A model generated the notes under the pieces. It did no database searches. It was not told where the DNA came from and was given only the letters and a program-made list of their open reading frames with translations. From contig WHVD01000218.1 in assembly GCA_015178975.1 (NCBI GenBank), forward strand, positions 1 through 64,000: a stretch of DNA of 64,000 nucleotides, written 5' to 3'. Both the position numbers and the translations under genes were made by a program. This document shows positions 44,480 through 57,140 of this stretch, piece by piece. Source of the DNA: Hysterangium stoloniferum (taxonomy: Eukaryota > Basidiomycota > Agaricomycetes > Hysterangiales > Hysterangiaceae). Position 1 is the stretch's first letter; each line of letters starts with the position of its first letter.

Positions 44480-46200
44480 TTATAAGTCTGTCTCACAGTT
44501 CTTAATGTAGAAACCTGCGTATTCCCGTATATCCGGGAGAGTGACACAGGGTAAATGAATCTCAAATCTCCTTCTGAGGGCGGCCTCCTTGAACGCCAAG
44601 TTCCACTGCTCCCGGGTCAAAGAATCAATATAGACGAGGGATTCGTGTTCCATTATTTTACTGATGAGGGATTGCGTTTGAAATAGATCACATGGCTCAT
44701 CCATGACGACGAACTCCCCCTCCAACCGAACAAGATCCTTCAGCTTGAAGAGACAGCTGGCTACTGTATCTGCCAAGTGACACTATAACATCAAGGTCAA
44801 TATTATTATATGTGAGCTCAATGCCTTGAAGTAGACGTACTGGTTCAATACGGTCAGGGTTGTTCCACATCGCATAAGGAATAGAAAGGTGTTGGATGGG
44901 TGGGGCAGCCTCAACAAAACGTTTGAATACCTCCAAATCCATATAAAGGGCATTGAAGACACGTAATGAAGTCATTGCTTGGAGAGTGGGCAGGCATTCC
45001 GGTGAGATTGAACATTCCAAGTATTCTATTTGCTGGGCAATATCCAAGGAAAACCTATTGCCAAAAGGCCCAACATGGGAGATGAAGCCAAATACCAGGG
45101 AATGAAGTTGAGTCAGGGGGTGTAGCTGGATGAAACGGGAGTAGTTGTTCAGAGTGCGAATCCGTAAACGTTGGATAGTTTGATGATTTTGGAGGAAGGT
45201 TGTGAAGGGGCTCTCTTCGCTTGAGTCGCCCAATGCGGAATCATCATCTGGGAATAATTTGATATCCTCTTCGAGTGTTAATTCAACCAAGGAAGGCCAA
45301 TATGCACGTTGCCAGATGACCAAAAAGTCAAAGTTGTCCGGTTTTGGCTTAAAACGTAGGTGTAGATGCTTCAATGTTTTAAATTGGATTATCCAATCGA
45401 CGAGACTATCAGATTCGTGGTGCCAAGGGACATTATTGATGATTAGGCAAAACGTCGTAATATTGGGAAATTTTCCTAACTGATTATGTAAAAGGATTTA
45501 CAACAAAATGAACAGATTATGGCAGGCTTACTGGGGAAATAGGGGGAAGATTCACAGGCACCGCTATTTCCTCTTCGAATAGAAATTCTTCCAAGTTGTG
45601 GTTCCCTAAGTCAAAATAGAATTCATCCATATCGTTTCGTTGCCCAAAGCTCTTTAACAGAGATTCGAAGGCATATCCAACGGGTAGCCCGAAACCCCAT
45701 CGAAAACAACGTAGATGTGTCATATGCTTTACGGCGTCAGCGAGCGCCAACATACTCTCCTCGTAGGCCTCTCGTTCACCGGGTGGATCGAAACACACTG
45801 GTGAGAAAGATGGGATAATAGAGGGGAAGTATGTGATAGATTTACAGTGCTGAATATCGTTACAGTATGGAATAGCTCTACAGGCGCTCCAGCTGTACTC
45901 CTCAGTCCCAACCAACTCGTTGATTAATTCGAGTGACCGAATTCTCGCAGCGAGATGAGGATTAGAAGCAATATATTGCCATATGTCGATTCGGAGAGGG
46001 TCGCACCGGATGTGGATATAGTTGAGCCACTCCGGAACGATTATGCGGTGGAAATCCTCCGATACTTGTGCCAAACTCATGAGATCACAACGATCCTCGA
46101 TGTGAGAGATGATCATAACGAGAACTTCTACGGGACAAGTGAAAAGCGGTTGGTTGAACGCGGGAACTGCTGGTTCTGTGGATGGACATGTTACAGACAT
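44480..46200 (-). CDS. F-box/LRR-like protein, intact (F-box copy 3)
   Basis: Paralog of the gene at 25283-27021 with the same structure: exons 46200-45532, 45479-44841 and 44743-44480, all phase 0, about 523 aa. Intron 1 is 52 nt (GTAAGC ... ATAATCAG) and intron 2 is 97 nt (GTACGT ... TCTCTTCAAG). The F-box reads PVEVLVMIISHIEDRCDLMS, LAQVSEDF. Exon 2 is 7 codons shorter, from small in-frame deletions around LFPDDDSALGD. The C-terminus LPDIREYAGFYIKNCETDL matches copy 2 except for one residue. No stops or frameshifts. By hand count about 78% of exon 1 residues agree with copy 2. Likely an SCF substrate adaptor; target unknown. Confidence 0.88.
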
Positions 46201-46559
46201 GGGGGGCAAAACAACGTGCTAGCACAGCGAATACATATCGCCTCCGAGATCCCGTATTATAACATGATTATGTAAAGGCTTCAAGCAAAGGCGGTCAGCT
46301 GATTTGATCTCACTCAATTAGAAGGAGCGCACGAGAACTCCAAAAGCTTGCCGAGAGGATGCACCTTCAAATGACGATTTTTGGATTCTCTCAAGCTTAT
46401 TATGAGCCAGGAAATACTGAAAGCCATGCACATATAGATGAGACTTGTACTATAGTCCTTATCTGTTTACAACGAGTTAACTGTCACTACTCAGACAAAC
46501 GGAAATTCATACGGTCTAGGAACAGCACCACTGTAAACTTAACATGTCCAGGGTGTGCC

Positions 46560-48095
46560 ATTGATGACACAGCCTACCATATGTCTCGGGACATCAGAAG
46601 ATAGTCTGTCTGGTATAGTTCAGTGTAGCTGACATTGTAGCATGCACACTCCCTCTAAGTGGTTGTAGACAATACACATCTGAATCCGGCCAATTTACTT
46701 GTGTTCTCATTTTTCCCTGCAGGGTAGTCGGATATACTCATCCAATGCAGAGTGAAAGCTGCTATGAGAACCTTAGCATTCAGTCCTACACCCTGTTGTA
46801 GATTCCTATGTCACAAGCCAAATTCCGTGAGTTTACACTTTCATGGTATGGAGTAAAAGGCTGGACATCTGCGACTTTCAAGCCAGGTGTGGAGTCTACC
46901 ATGGTGTCCAGTAGTGTCTGGATGATGCATCTCAAGGCTCGCAGTACTGCTATCACAAAACCGTAGATTAGCTTGATTACACTCCTGATTAGTATTCATT
47001 CTTGACACCTGCACTTCCCGATGTCGGAGGATCGTAATGTCTAAGCGGAGGTATACAGTGGCATTTTCATTCTTCTGTATGGTATCATATGGTTTCATTT
47101 TTTTCCCGCGATTCAGATGTTCTATTGCCTACGTATCCATTGGGAATTCGGTACGCGAGCTGCAATTAATTCGAACCATATGGGATCTTAGTAACTGGGT
47201 TACGAGGTACATATGGATACATGTCTCCAATGAGTTAGTTGTCACCTACAAACGGAAGGTTATTCGGTATAGGAACAAAGCCCACGAACACTTCAAGATC
47301 CATATTTTACCTTCAGTCCCATCATTCCAGCAAGTGTCATTTAGGGTAACCGAATGAGCTTTTAGCCTTGTATGCAGTCTCAGTTTTTACTAGCGTGCAG
47401 TCAACGGATTTCAAGAAATGTGTCAAGTTAGACCTGGTCAATAATCCTGGCCAGGGCTTTGCCAGACTCAAATCTGCGCTGCATGCCAGTGAGCCAGGAG
47501 CTATGACGCTGCGACGGTTGCTCAGTTGCGAGAATTTATCACTCTGTACATACATACAGGTACTCCATGGAGGACAACGTTGAGACAGCTTGAATCAAAG
47601 TAGAAAAATTCCATATCTTGAATACCGTTCGTCAGAGTGCAGTATAACTGGATACCGACTAGACACATCCAACTCCTCATGCCTTTGTTTCTAAACAGCT
47701 ACGCAAGTAATAAATGTATACCTACATGGCGTTCCACCAGTTGACCGCTCATTTCAGTCCATCTGGAATCATGCTCTCCTACGCCGCTGTAACCATAGTT
47801 AATCTCTAATACCCCATACCCCATACCCCACACTCCCCAGATCACCTCTCACAGCATCCCGTCCCGAGAACGGTCCTTGCCCTCTCCCCCGATATCAGAT
47901 CGAGACAGAATGTGAATCCCATTACCGGAGACCCTGCTGAGATAGATAGCGGACGATCATTCGCGGCTTTGAAATTATTCGTTTTGAATTTTAAATTATC
48001 AAGTTGCATGTTTGTGGGGATTGGATCCTAGAGTTCCGAGTGACGTACCACTGAGGGCACAATAGTGTCGACCATTGTGCTCTATGCATGCTGTT
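46560..48095. repeat. T-S direct repeat, copy 4 (promoter side of F-box copy 3)
   Basis: T (46560-47030) and S (47060-48095) match copy 3 at 27430-28925 in order, including ATCCATTGGGAATTCGGTAC (47135-47154; 28011-28030). Together with S at 43300 it brackets the F-box gene. Confidence 0.82.
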
Positions 48096-48104
48096 GGATT
48101 ATAT

Positions 48105-51100
48105 AGATGGGAAAGGACTTACAGACAGTCAAGAGGAACGGGTCCCGTTCGTAGACGTTTTGGACAGTGTGGAGAACGGGGTCTAAGACGGATACGAAGG
48201 GCTGGCAAATAGTAGTAAACACTATAAATATTCGTCTTTTGAAAGGAAGAAGGATAAACACTGCTTACGCTAACATATTTGAAAAATCTACCGTCATTGG
48301 AAAAGGAAAAGTCAACACCGAATATCAAAAAACCTAGGATCACAAGCCACTCACCTATCAAACAACTCCTTTGCAGTCTCCCAATCCACTGACCCACTCG
48401 AAAAAATAGCGGGCGGGGTAGCGCGCGTTTTCAAGACCCTTCGGTGCGAGGTTGGAGGCAGGCCTTGAGGCGAGATGATCTGTCGGGGGGAAAACGAATC
48501 CTTCGGTGGTTGCAGATTCGGATTCTGTTTCAAAGTCGTCTTCGTCATAGGTAGCGGCGCGTTTCAACTTGGACTCGAAACCTTCTTCACGTTGAAGAAC
48601 CGGTTTCGAAACAACACACGCCTCTTCGAGACTAAGCCGCGCAAGCATACCCATCGGTGCGGATCGAGGGGGGAGCGTGTGTGGGTGGGGGAACAAGCGG
48701 TGGAGGGAAGAGGTTATATAGTGCAAGCGAGATGATTTTGTCAATCTCCAGCGCGGTGTCTTATTTCTGATCCTGGCACTCTCCGTCCTTATCACCTACA
48801 ACCTCTCTTCACTCCCTCTCTAACTCTTCATCCCAAGGCACCTCCTCGTTACTCCCCTCCCTTTCTCCACCCATCATCACTATCGCCATCTTCTTCGCTC
48901 TTTCATGCACCATCTCCCCCCACGCATCGTCAATCCCGAGGCCGCACCACTACCCGCATTCTTCCTCTTCCCCCTGCCATTCTTAAGCGCTATCGACGCT
49001 GCTGTCTCAATTCACCTCAACACAGCCCCCGCTGCTAATCCGCTGCCACTCCCATTAGCATCTAATTCCAGACCTGCTGTCCGGCTTCAAGCTTCTGTTG
49101 AATTCTTGCTCGTGTGATGATCTGCTATGTTTGTTTTAAAGAGAATAACGCCTCTGCTTCCATCATGGCGTAAGCGGTGATTCAACTGGCGCATCCACCT
49201 CTCGAGTGTCCAGCTAGGACAGACTTGGACAGAAAAACGGTGTAATATTCGGGTCGCGGTTCGCTGGGAGTGATGGGGTGGGATAGAATGATGGAGGAGT
49301 CCAAAACTCGCACATACACCTCATGCGCGGCTGCGAACCCCGATACCGATACACACGAGTTGGGAAAGAGAGGGAAAGGAAGAACATGGTACTTTCTCTC
49401 CCGTGCCATTCCATCACGATCATTCTTCGATCGGTATCCACCCTCCCGGGTGTCCAGTCAGAATAGACATACAGGACGAAGAGGTGAAATGGAGAGGTCT
49501 AGCTCGGGGATATAAAATGGTCGAGAGGAGTTCGCACTCACACCGATACGCCCAGAAGGAAAAGAGAGGGAAAGAAAGGACATTGTGTGACCACCCCCAT
49601 CACATCCTCCCTAATCAAAGATAAAGACAGACAGCGGGCAAAGAGGTCCAATACCCGCGTTCTAACCCGGATTGGAATAGAATGGGCGAGGAGTACCTCA
49701 TTCGTTCGCATTTGCATCTACATATCTAGAGTGTAGTTGCAAAAACCCGCGGAGTACACGCAAATTGAAACGAGGTGTAATATCCTGTGTCTAAGAAAGT
49801 CTAGCTCGGGATGGGATGATCAAGTGGTGGGGCCAAGGTGGGATCGTGGTTGATAGAAAGAGACACTGCAGATGAATAATTGAAATTTGAGAAGAGATAG
49901 CCTAGCGATCGCTTGCGGAGTGAGAATCGTGTGTTTGGGTGGATAGCGCGGAAGTGGTGGCAGGATGACGCGAGCTAGAAACAGTGGCACGAGGGTGCAG
50001 GAGAAGAATCCGGCAAGATAGGATATGCACGAAGGGACGGAGGGCGGAAAATGGTGACCGGCGGAATCGAAAGAAGTGGGCGGCGACGAAATTGCAGTAA
50101 GTTGAAACGGGACCGAAAGGACGAGTCTGAGGGTGCATACACGCTCATCCACCCTGCACCTGAACGTGCATCTGCCCCTGCAGACACAAACACAAACAAC
50201 ATAGTGAGCTTCCCAATCTCTGCATTTGAATGTGCATCCAACCCACCTGTCCATCCCGGCCCCCACTTCCACTACTACCCTGCCTTAATGCAGGCGCAGG
50301 CGCAATACTCTTTACACTAGCACCTGGCGATTGACGACGATGTGCTTGTTGATTTTGTTCATGTTTCCCCGCTTGACTCTGCCGTTGCGCCTGGCGTGTT
50401 GCCCAGCAGCAGTTTGTGCCCTTCAGCCGCAATCTGTGCAGGCGCAGAGAGCAAACGGATCAGTCCGGGTCGCGATTGTGGTTGGGGTTGTGATTGAGTA
50501 TGCGATTGCGACTGCAAGTGCGAGGGTTTGGGAGTTTTGCCAAGGTGTCGTGTGACTGATATGTTGTTGTTGTTGTCGCTTGAAGTGGGGTTGAGATTGG
50601 ATAAGGATTCGGCGTGTAGTTGGTGTTGCGGTGCGGTGCAGCGGGCTTCGATTGTGGGGCTGGCTGCACTGGGGTTGCGGTTGTGGGGGTAGCTGCGGCT
50701 ACTGTGGTCGGACCCGTGCCGCCTGCTTCGCCCCTGCCCCCAACGATACCTGAAACGCTATGCGGATACGGAGTTGACATCGATGCACCCAACCCCAAGA
50801 CTGGCGCCAATCCCGTGAGGGATATCCCATTCGACCCTGGCCATCCCACCCCTGCTGCTGCTGCAAACATAAGTCCCCGCCTCCGGATCCCAATGTCCCC
50901 TCACCTCCACCCCTTCGCCCCAAACATAAACCCTCTCACGATTTCTGGAGGGCTAACACTGACACTTGCGCTCGTCGTTGATGCATAACCTCTAAATTCA
51001 CAGGGTCCAATGAGGGACGGCATGTCAAGGGTGATGAGATAGGGTATTGAAGGGCATGTTGTTATTTGAAGGCTATGGAGATGTTCATGTCAATACCGCT

Positions 51101-51280
51101 GCTGGTATCTAGACAGGGAATTGCAGCTGGAGCCTGATTCGGATTTGATGTTTAGATCTGATTCTGAGCCTGCGGCGACAGTATGTATTTGGTAAAGGAA
51201 AAGAGATCTTCATTATCATCTGGGATGAGGGAATGAGTGAAGGCAGGAGCGCATGCTTGGTAGTGCTGAAGTTCAGCATG
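48105..51280 (-). pseudogene. Fungal transcription factor (MHR domain) pseudogene, module 3 copy 1
   Basis: The counterpart of 28940-31616. The N-terminal ATG near 51270 is put out of frame after a few codons by an extra base (GAAGGCAGGAGC against GAAGGAGGAGC in module 2). A Thr/Pro-rich frame (50870-50460) includes VGGRGEAGGTGPTTVAAATP. The open piece 48795-48358 has MGMLARLSLEEACVVSKPVL, an acidic DEDDFETESES, then SSGSVDWETAKELFDR in an overlapping frame at a GTGAGT donor, followed by LDPVLHT- and ERDPFLLTV-like words before the S repeat. It carries about 450 bp (49240-49690) that module 2 lacks. The MHR is cut off, so no complete protein is possible. Confidence 0.6.
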
Positions 51281-51289
51281 GGCTTGCAA

Positions 51290-52820
51290 CTGTAGAAAGC
51301 GGCGTGCGACTTGAAACCAGCCTATCGAAGACCAATCATTGAACGTGTGGATTACAGTTGATTCTCATAATCCATACCGTTCCGTGGACACTCCAGGGTA
51401 TGTGTTATGGGGGAGTATGATGCACAAGGGAGTACGAATAGCTGCAAGTAGGAACATCCTATGGGTTCAAGAGAGTCTGGGTTGTCGAGTAATGGGTTAA
51501 GAGGGAGTCGCATAGTTATCCATGGCTTAAGACCGGCTGAAGCAGGCTTGACGGCATGACCGTCTGGCGGTCCGAGGCTGACATCTATTCAGACGGGACG
51601 TTGGCACACAAACAATTAGCGTAACGTCTTCCAAAAGCGCGAAGCATAACGTGGATCATCGCTCCTGCTCGTATAGGATAGCTGCGACGTCGTCCGATTA
51701 TTTCATCAAAGCCCGCAACGTGGACATCTCGTCTTGATGCCTGTACCATGCCATCTGTTTGAATATAGGCGGCGTGTTCGTCCTCTTTGTGCTCCAGTCT
51801 GTCTAAGAAATTTTTCTCACTTGTCATCGCCAATGTACGGTTATTACTCTATGTATATTTCAGTTGGTGTCGTGTCGTGTTGAAGCAAAGAAAACTACCG
51901 GCCATGGCCCTAGATTGTCTTAGGGAACGCAATTTTTTTAATTCTTTTCGAGTTTCATGAGACATTTAAAAGCATGTACGTAGACGGAATCGTATCATGG
52001 CAGGATGAGAGATATATAACAAGTCCCAAGGCAAAATCATGTCACAATGCAGCAGAGGAGATAAAGCAACGGGTAGAAATGAGAAAAATCAAGAAAACGA
52101 GCTATGAAAAACTTCACTCTGGCGTCCCCTTGAAAATCAGCACTCCTGACCAACCGCTAATATATGGTTACCAGGCCATTTGAAGCCTGGCATAAGCACG
52201 CTGGTTGACCACTGGGCGTTCGGCACCGCGTGCATCGCCGCCAACATCACGTCGTCACACAACTCCATAGGATTATAACCCATTATACCTGCCGCGGCCG
52301 CGGCTGTCACGAACGCCGAGCCTCTCGTCGAACCCGTTTCAGTTCAGTCCGGAAGTCCTGCCATCCATGGAACCCCATATTACTCTTCGTCTGGGTGGGA
52401 ACAGACGACTATGCGCTTGAGGGGTGGGCGTATGGGGTAGTTGTGCGACGTCGGAGACCGGGGAGATATGGCCGTTGGTTGAGGGAAATGCAAGGCCTTG
52501 TTACGATGTATCCATGTCGTGGGTTGTCTCCGTGGGTTGTTGTTGTTGTTGTTGTTACTTTTGAACGAGATGTACAGAAGGTACTGTGACGGTTACGAAC
52601 CTTAGTTGCCCGTGCAGGAATTCGGCATATTGTTTCCACGTGTCTTTAGCATATGAGTGCTCTTATGGAACCTCGACAAGTTCTTCAACTGCTCCGTATT
52701 CGCAACTAAATGGACATTGTCGGGGTGGTTGTATCTAGAAAACACCACCACATCAGCAAAGATCCAACACTATTCAAGACTATGCTTACTTGCTCTCCCG
52801 ATACCAAGCCTTTGCACCTC
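51290..52820. other. Degenerate coding-like block (module 3)
   Basis: Counterpart of 31617-33100 with small indels. It holds an 80-aa minus-strand ORF (51585-51827), the NPMELCDDVMLAAM segment (~52300-52260) and a TTG run near 52543. No family recognised. Confidence 0.4.
51585..51827 (-). CDS. Hypothetical 80-aa protein
   Basis: The frame MTSEKNFLDRLEHKEDEHAA ... GRRRSYPIRAGAMIHVMLRA ... CANVPSE starts at ATG 51827. The module 2 copy (about 31880-32150) carries a deletion around 32100 that shifts the frame. I recognise no domain. It is rich in charged residues and lies upstream of the second MHR pseudogene's 3' end; it may be an exon of a longer decayed gene rather than an independent gene. 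Confidence 0.25.
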   Translation of the reverse strand: MTSEKNFLDRLEHKEDEHAAYIQTDGMVQASRRDVHVAGFDEIIGRRRSYPIRAGAMIHVMLRAFGRRYANCLCANVPSE

Positions 52821-52829
52821 TAATCGCCT

Positions 52830-53720
52830 CGTCATCCTGCATACCCGGCGGTTTCCCCCTCACTGCGCCGAACCCGACCGTTCGACATTTAAACAGTTTA
52901 TTCACGTCCGCGCACAATTTAACCTTTTGCGCTCGTATTGCTCTGAGAGAGGCACTGTACTCGGGAAGGGGGAGAAGTTCGATTTAGGTCTCTTTTTACC
53001 CTGACTTTGCACCAAAGGCATGAACATCACGAGCAAGGTGAGGAAGAGAAGGAAAGAAATGAAAGCAAGGAAAATAAAGCAAAGAAGCTCGACTAACCGA
53101 CTAGCCAACCCCCATAAAACCAACACCTATCCTCCTCCCACCTCCTCGCAGGAAGATCATAAACACTCATGACCAGATACGCCTGAGCCATATCAACGCC
53201 CTTCAGTCAGCGAAGGCTGTTGCTGCTCTGCGTTTAACGAAGTGCATGCCGATTTTGTAGGCGGCAGGGTAGGTAGCAAGATGAGATTGCTAGGGTTGTG
53301 AGTTGGGCTAGCGTGTTTGTACCAGTCATATTATAAAGAAGGCTGGAAAGGAAAAAAGTGGAAAAAGACTTACATACCGACAGTGAAGAGGAACGGGTCG
53401 CGTTCTAGACGTTTTGGACCGTGTAGAGAACGGGGTCTAGGATGGATACGAAGGGCTAGTAAATAGCAAAAAGGAAAAACACTACTCAAGCTGGCATATT
53501 TGAAAAATATACCACCAATGGAAAACAAAAAAGTCAACACCAAACTCGAAAAGACATAGAATCACAAGCCACTCACATATCAACCAACTCCCCTGCAGTC
53601 TTCTAATCCACCAATCCGGTCAAAGAAATAGCTGTCGGGGCAGCACGCGTGTTTAAAGCCCTTCCTAGTGCGAGATTGGATGCAGGTCCTGGGGGTGAGG
53701 CTTCGTCATAGGTAGAGGAT
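52830..53720 (-). pseudogene. Fungal transcription factor (MHR domain) pseudogene, module 3 copy 2
   Basis: The same landmarks as at 33.1-34.1 kb: ERDPFLFTVG at a GTATGT donor (53390s), MAQAYLLMSVYSL (53190s), WFYGGWLA-like words (53110s), ERKRLNCART*INCLNVERS and GSAQ*GKPPGMQDDEAI (52940-52840). In two places Trp TGG reads TGA. The N-terminal portion is lost through a deletion of about 760 bp relative to module 2, with the break near 53718 (GTAGAGGATCC). Inactive. Confidence 0.78.
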
Positions 53721-54775
53721 CCAAAACTCGCGCATACACCTTGTGTGCATCTACGCACCGCGATACACCTAAGTGCTCAGGGTGGAATGGAATGGTCGAG
53801 GACTCCGCACTCGCACAAATACCTCACGTACAGTTGTGAACCACCGATTATGCAGGCGAGAAAGGAAGGGAAACAAGGAGATAGCGCTACCACTGCTATC
53901 CTATTCTCCGCGAACATAGATAAACATGGAGGAGGAAGAGGTCCAATACCCGTTCTAACTCGGGAAAGGTGTTCGAGGAGTGTCTTATTCCTTCGTATTT
54001 GCATTTACACATCTAGCGTCCAGCTGCAAGCCCCACGGACCACGCGCATATTGAAAAGAGGTGTAATATCTGCGTCTAAGAAAGTCTAGCTTGGGATGGT
54101 ATTGTGGTTGATAGAAAGAGAGAGATGGTATTGGTGTTATTGGAACTGCGATGACTACCACTGTGAGAATTTGCCGCCGCCCTCCCGGATTCTAATCACA
54201 CCAGTATTTGTGTCAAGGCACCCAAAATCCACCCCATCTTACATAATCTAAGATCGACTGGATATTTGACCATAGGCATTTTGTAACCCTTTTATCAATT
54301 TGTTATGGTGGGTTGAAGAGGACATGTCATTCTGGGAATGTCTGCTCGCATGCTGAGCCTTTGCGTTGGTCAGTGTATACCCGAACGCTAACGTCAGGCC
54401 AATATCATTTTACTGCAAATCACTCCTTCATTTTACGAGAGGGATCTGCACAAGAAGTAGAAATCAACCCGACATCGTCACCTGCCATCCCCGCTGCACC
54501 TTGACCTGTCGTCGCACCCACCACTTCTACCTGTCGGCCAAGACTATCACGAACTGGTTCCGGCTATGTGATCTTCCCATGCCAGTGGAGAAACTCGTAG
54601 CGGGGCCGCAATCAGTGGGTGGACCCAGCGCTTCTACGAGTACGGTTGGGCAACCTGAGTCTGAGCCTTTCTGTACAGGTTACTGTCACTAACCTGCAGA
54701 ACCAAAATCAAGAACACGCTGAGCGCCATCGCGACAAGCTGAGTTCACTGTTGCGTCTCGCATGCCTCTAAGCAG
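53720..54775. other. Degenerate block (module 3) upstream of copia pieces
   Basis: Counterpart of 34776-35870. Open frames on both strands (for example 53745-54089) are shared with module 2 but without a recognised family. No gene supported. Confidence 0.45.
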
Positions 54776-54779
54776 CTTC

Positions 54780-56440
54780 CCGCACGCCGTCCGTGTCCAG
54801 CAACCACAGGTTCAACAATCTCGTGCGCACCCTTGCAGCGCTGAAGGGTTTGTTTCACGCGACGTCGCTGCGCATTGACAATGGTGCAGTTGACCAGGCG
54901 ACGATTACGAGCAGGTTTGCGCGTGCGACGAAGGTTCTCAAGATCTAGCACGACTGTGATGTATCCGTCCGAAAAAGGGAGAATATGCAGCTATTGCGTT
55001 GATGGAAAGTGTGGCCTCGACTGGAGTGACGTAGCGTCTCCCTTTCCATAAACGCAGTACCTCATTCGATACTGAATGCGACAGCAGCCTTATCTCTGAG
55101 GCCCCGAAGGCACAGCGGCGTCTGAGGCGATTTATGGCCATCAAGTACGGTTCTCAGTTACTCCTATTTTTCAAGCAAAAGATTCAACCTTCGTGCGCGG
55201 GAGAGCTATCGTGAAGAGATCGGCTCGATTGTCGTTAGTTGAGACATCTGCAATATGCACGCATTGTTTAGACACGATGTCCCGAATAGAATGATAACGT
55301 ATATCAATGTGTTTCATTCGTGCATGGCACTCATCATTTTTAGCGATAGCGATCGCCGATTGGTTGTTGCAATAAAGCAAAAATGGTCAAGTAAGCGGGC
55401 GAGCAATTTCTGCAATAAACGCGCGTATCCACAATGCTCCCGAGGTCCGCGGGTCGCCGCCATACAGCCAGCTTTGGTGCTTGATAACGCGACAATTGGT
55501 TGTTTCTTGAAACTCCAGGACACGACGCCCCCGTCGATCGTGACGATTTAGCCCGAGAGTGATGACGGTGTTGCTGTGAAGCCCGGGCCGTGTCGGTATA
55601 GCCTTCTATACCGTTTACCTCCGTACCTTGTCCCTCCCTACACAACTTCCCGCACGCCGTCCGTCTCTGGCAGCCGCAGGTTCAACAATCTCGTGCGCAC
55701 CCTTGCAGCGCTGAAGAGTTTGCTTCACGCGACGTTGCCGCGTATTTACAATGGTGCAGTTGACCATGCGATGATTACGAGCAGATTGCCGCGTGTGGTG
55801 TTTGCGCATGCGACGGTGTTGCCGGGGCATGGTCCTCAAGATCTAGCACGACTCCGATGTATTCTGAAAAAGGGGGAATATACAGCTGTTGCGTTGATGG
55901 GAAGTGTGGCTTTGACTGGAGTGACGTAGTGTCTCCTTTTCCATACACGCAGTACCTCATTCGATACTGAGTGCAACAGCAGCCTTATCTCTGTCCCCGA
56001 AGGCATAGTGGTGTCTGAGGCGATTTATGGCCATCAAGTACCGTTCTCGGTAAATCCAATATTTCGAACAAAAGATTCGATCTTCGTGCGCGGGAGAGCT
56101 TTCGTGAAGAGATCGGCTGCATTATCGTTAGTGGAGACATCTGCAATATGCACGCATTGTTTAGACACGATGTCCCGAATAAAATGATAATGTATATCAA
56201 TGTGGTGCATGGCGATCACCGATTGGTCGTCGCAATAAAGCGAGAGTAGTCAAGTAAGTGGGCGGGCAATTTCTACAATAAACGCGCGTATCCACAATGC
56301 TTCCTTAGTTCCGTGGCCTGCTGCAATATAGTCGGCTTTGGTGCTTGATAATGCGACAATTGGCTGCTTCTTGGAACTCCAGGACACGGTGCTCCCGTCA
56401 ATCATGAATATTTAGCTCGAGAGTGAATGGCGGTGTTGCT
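54780..56440. repeat. ~0.87-kb tandem duplication carrying copia RNase H ends (module 3)
   Basis: Copies begin near 54780 and 55650, as in module 2 at 35880 and 36780, so the internal tandem duplication predates the segmental duplication. Confidence 0.7.
55171..55645 (-). pseudogene. Ty1/copia RNase H fragment (module 3 duplicate)
   Basis: Minus-strand pieces NGIEGYTDTARASQQHRH, LYCNNQSAIAIAKNDECHAR and HIDIRYHSIRDIVSKQCVHI, NDNRADLFTIALPRTK. Several frameshifts. Same fragment as 36250-36760. Confidence 0.85.
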
Positions 56441-56858
56441 GTGAAGCCCAGCCCGCATCGGTATAGCCTTCTATACCGTTTACCTCCCCACTCGTCCCTC
56501 CCCAAGTACTAATCAAAGATGTATAGTTGTTTAGTGCCTGAAGGTACCGGAAAACTCTTTTGAGGGCTTCCCAATGAGGTCGTCCAGGTTCTGCATGAAT
56601 TGCGAGAGCAGCGATACTGGGGGACATGAGTGATCCCATCGATTCCCAGTAGGGCACGTCACGCATCTCTTCGTACTGTCGAGGCGTGCTCGGTATTTGT
56701 GTCATGGATAAGTGTTGGTGGGGGTCGAGCGGGGTGGATAGCGGTTTCGCATCTTGCAAACCGAATCGTGCTATAATGTCGTCAACGTAAGTACGTTGGG
56801 AAAATGAAATTATGCATGAGGTCCGATCTCGCTCGACCTCCATGCCTGGAAAAGTCAC
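55985..56858 (-). pseudogene. Ty1/copia RT C-terminus and RNase H fragment (module 3)
   Basis: The frame 56858-56412 reads MEVERDRTSCIISFSQRTYV, FGLQDAKPLSTPLDP, PGRPHWEALKRVFRYLQAL, NGIEGYTDAGWASQQHRH, keeping RT and RNase H in one frame longer than module 2, although about 48 bp around LSSALGKRHNMAFA are deleted. RNase H ends HIDIHYHFIRDIVSKQCVHI, DLFTKALPRTKIESF (56219-56034). It abuts the Ssn6-like fragment at 56845. Confidence 0.9.
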
Positions 56859-57140
56859 TGGCTCTCACATACACATCAATAACATCGCTGACTTGGCTAT
56901 TACGGCTCTCATAGACACTTCCCAGGTCGAACCACACCACATTGGGGTGAGGGTTGATTCGGTTCGAGCGTCACAGTATTGGTGTATTTGGAAGTAGAAT
57001 ACGCCGATCAAACACTAGAATGTAGGATTGCAGCTGTCACGGTAGATGGCTTGCTCGTAGACTTCGTAGGCTTTATCGTATTTCTGGCCTTGCATGTAGG
57101 TGCAACCAAGGAGATACTAGGATTAGGCGTAACCGGGATC
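56845..57140 (-). pseudogene. Ssn6/Cyc8 TPR corepressor fragment (module 3)
   Basis: Nearly identical to 38025-38316 (2 differences in a hand-compared 127 bp), with the same TAA before SWYLLG, the same TAG after NPTF and the same frameshift after QINQYCDA. Read on the minus strand. Not functional. Confidence 0.82.
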
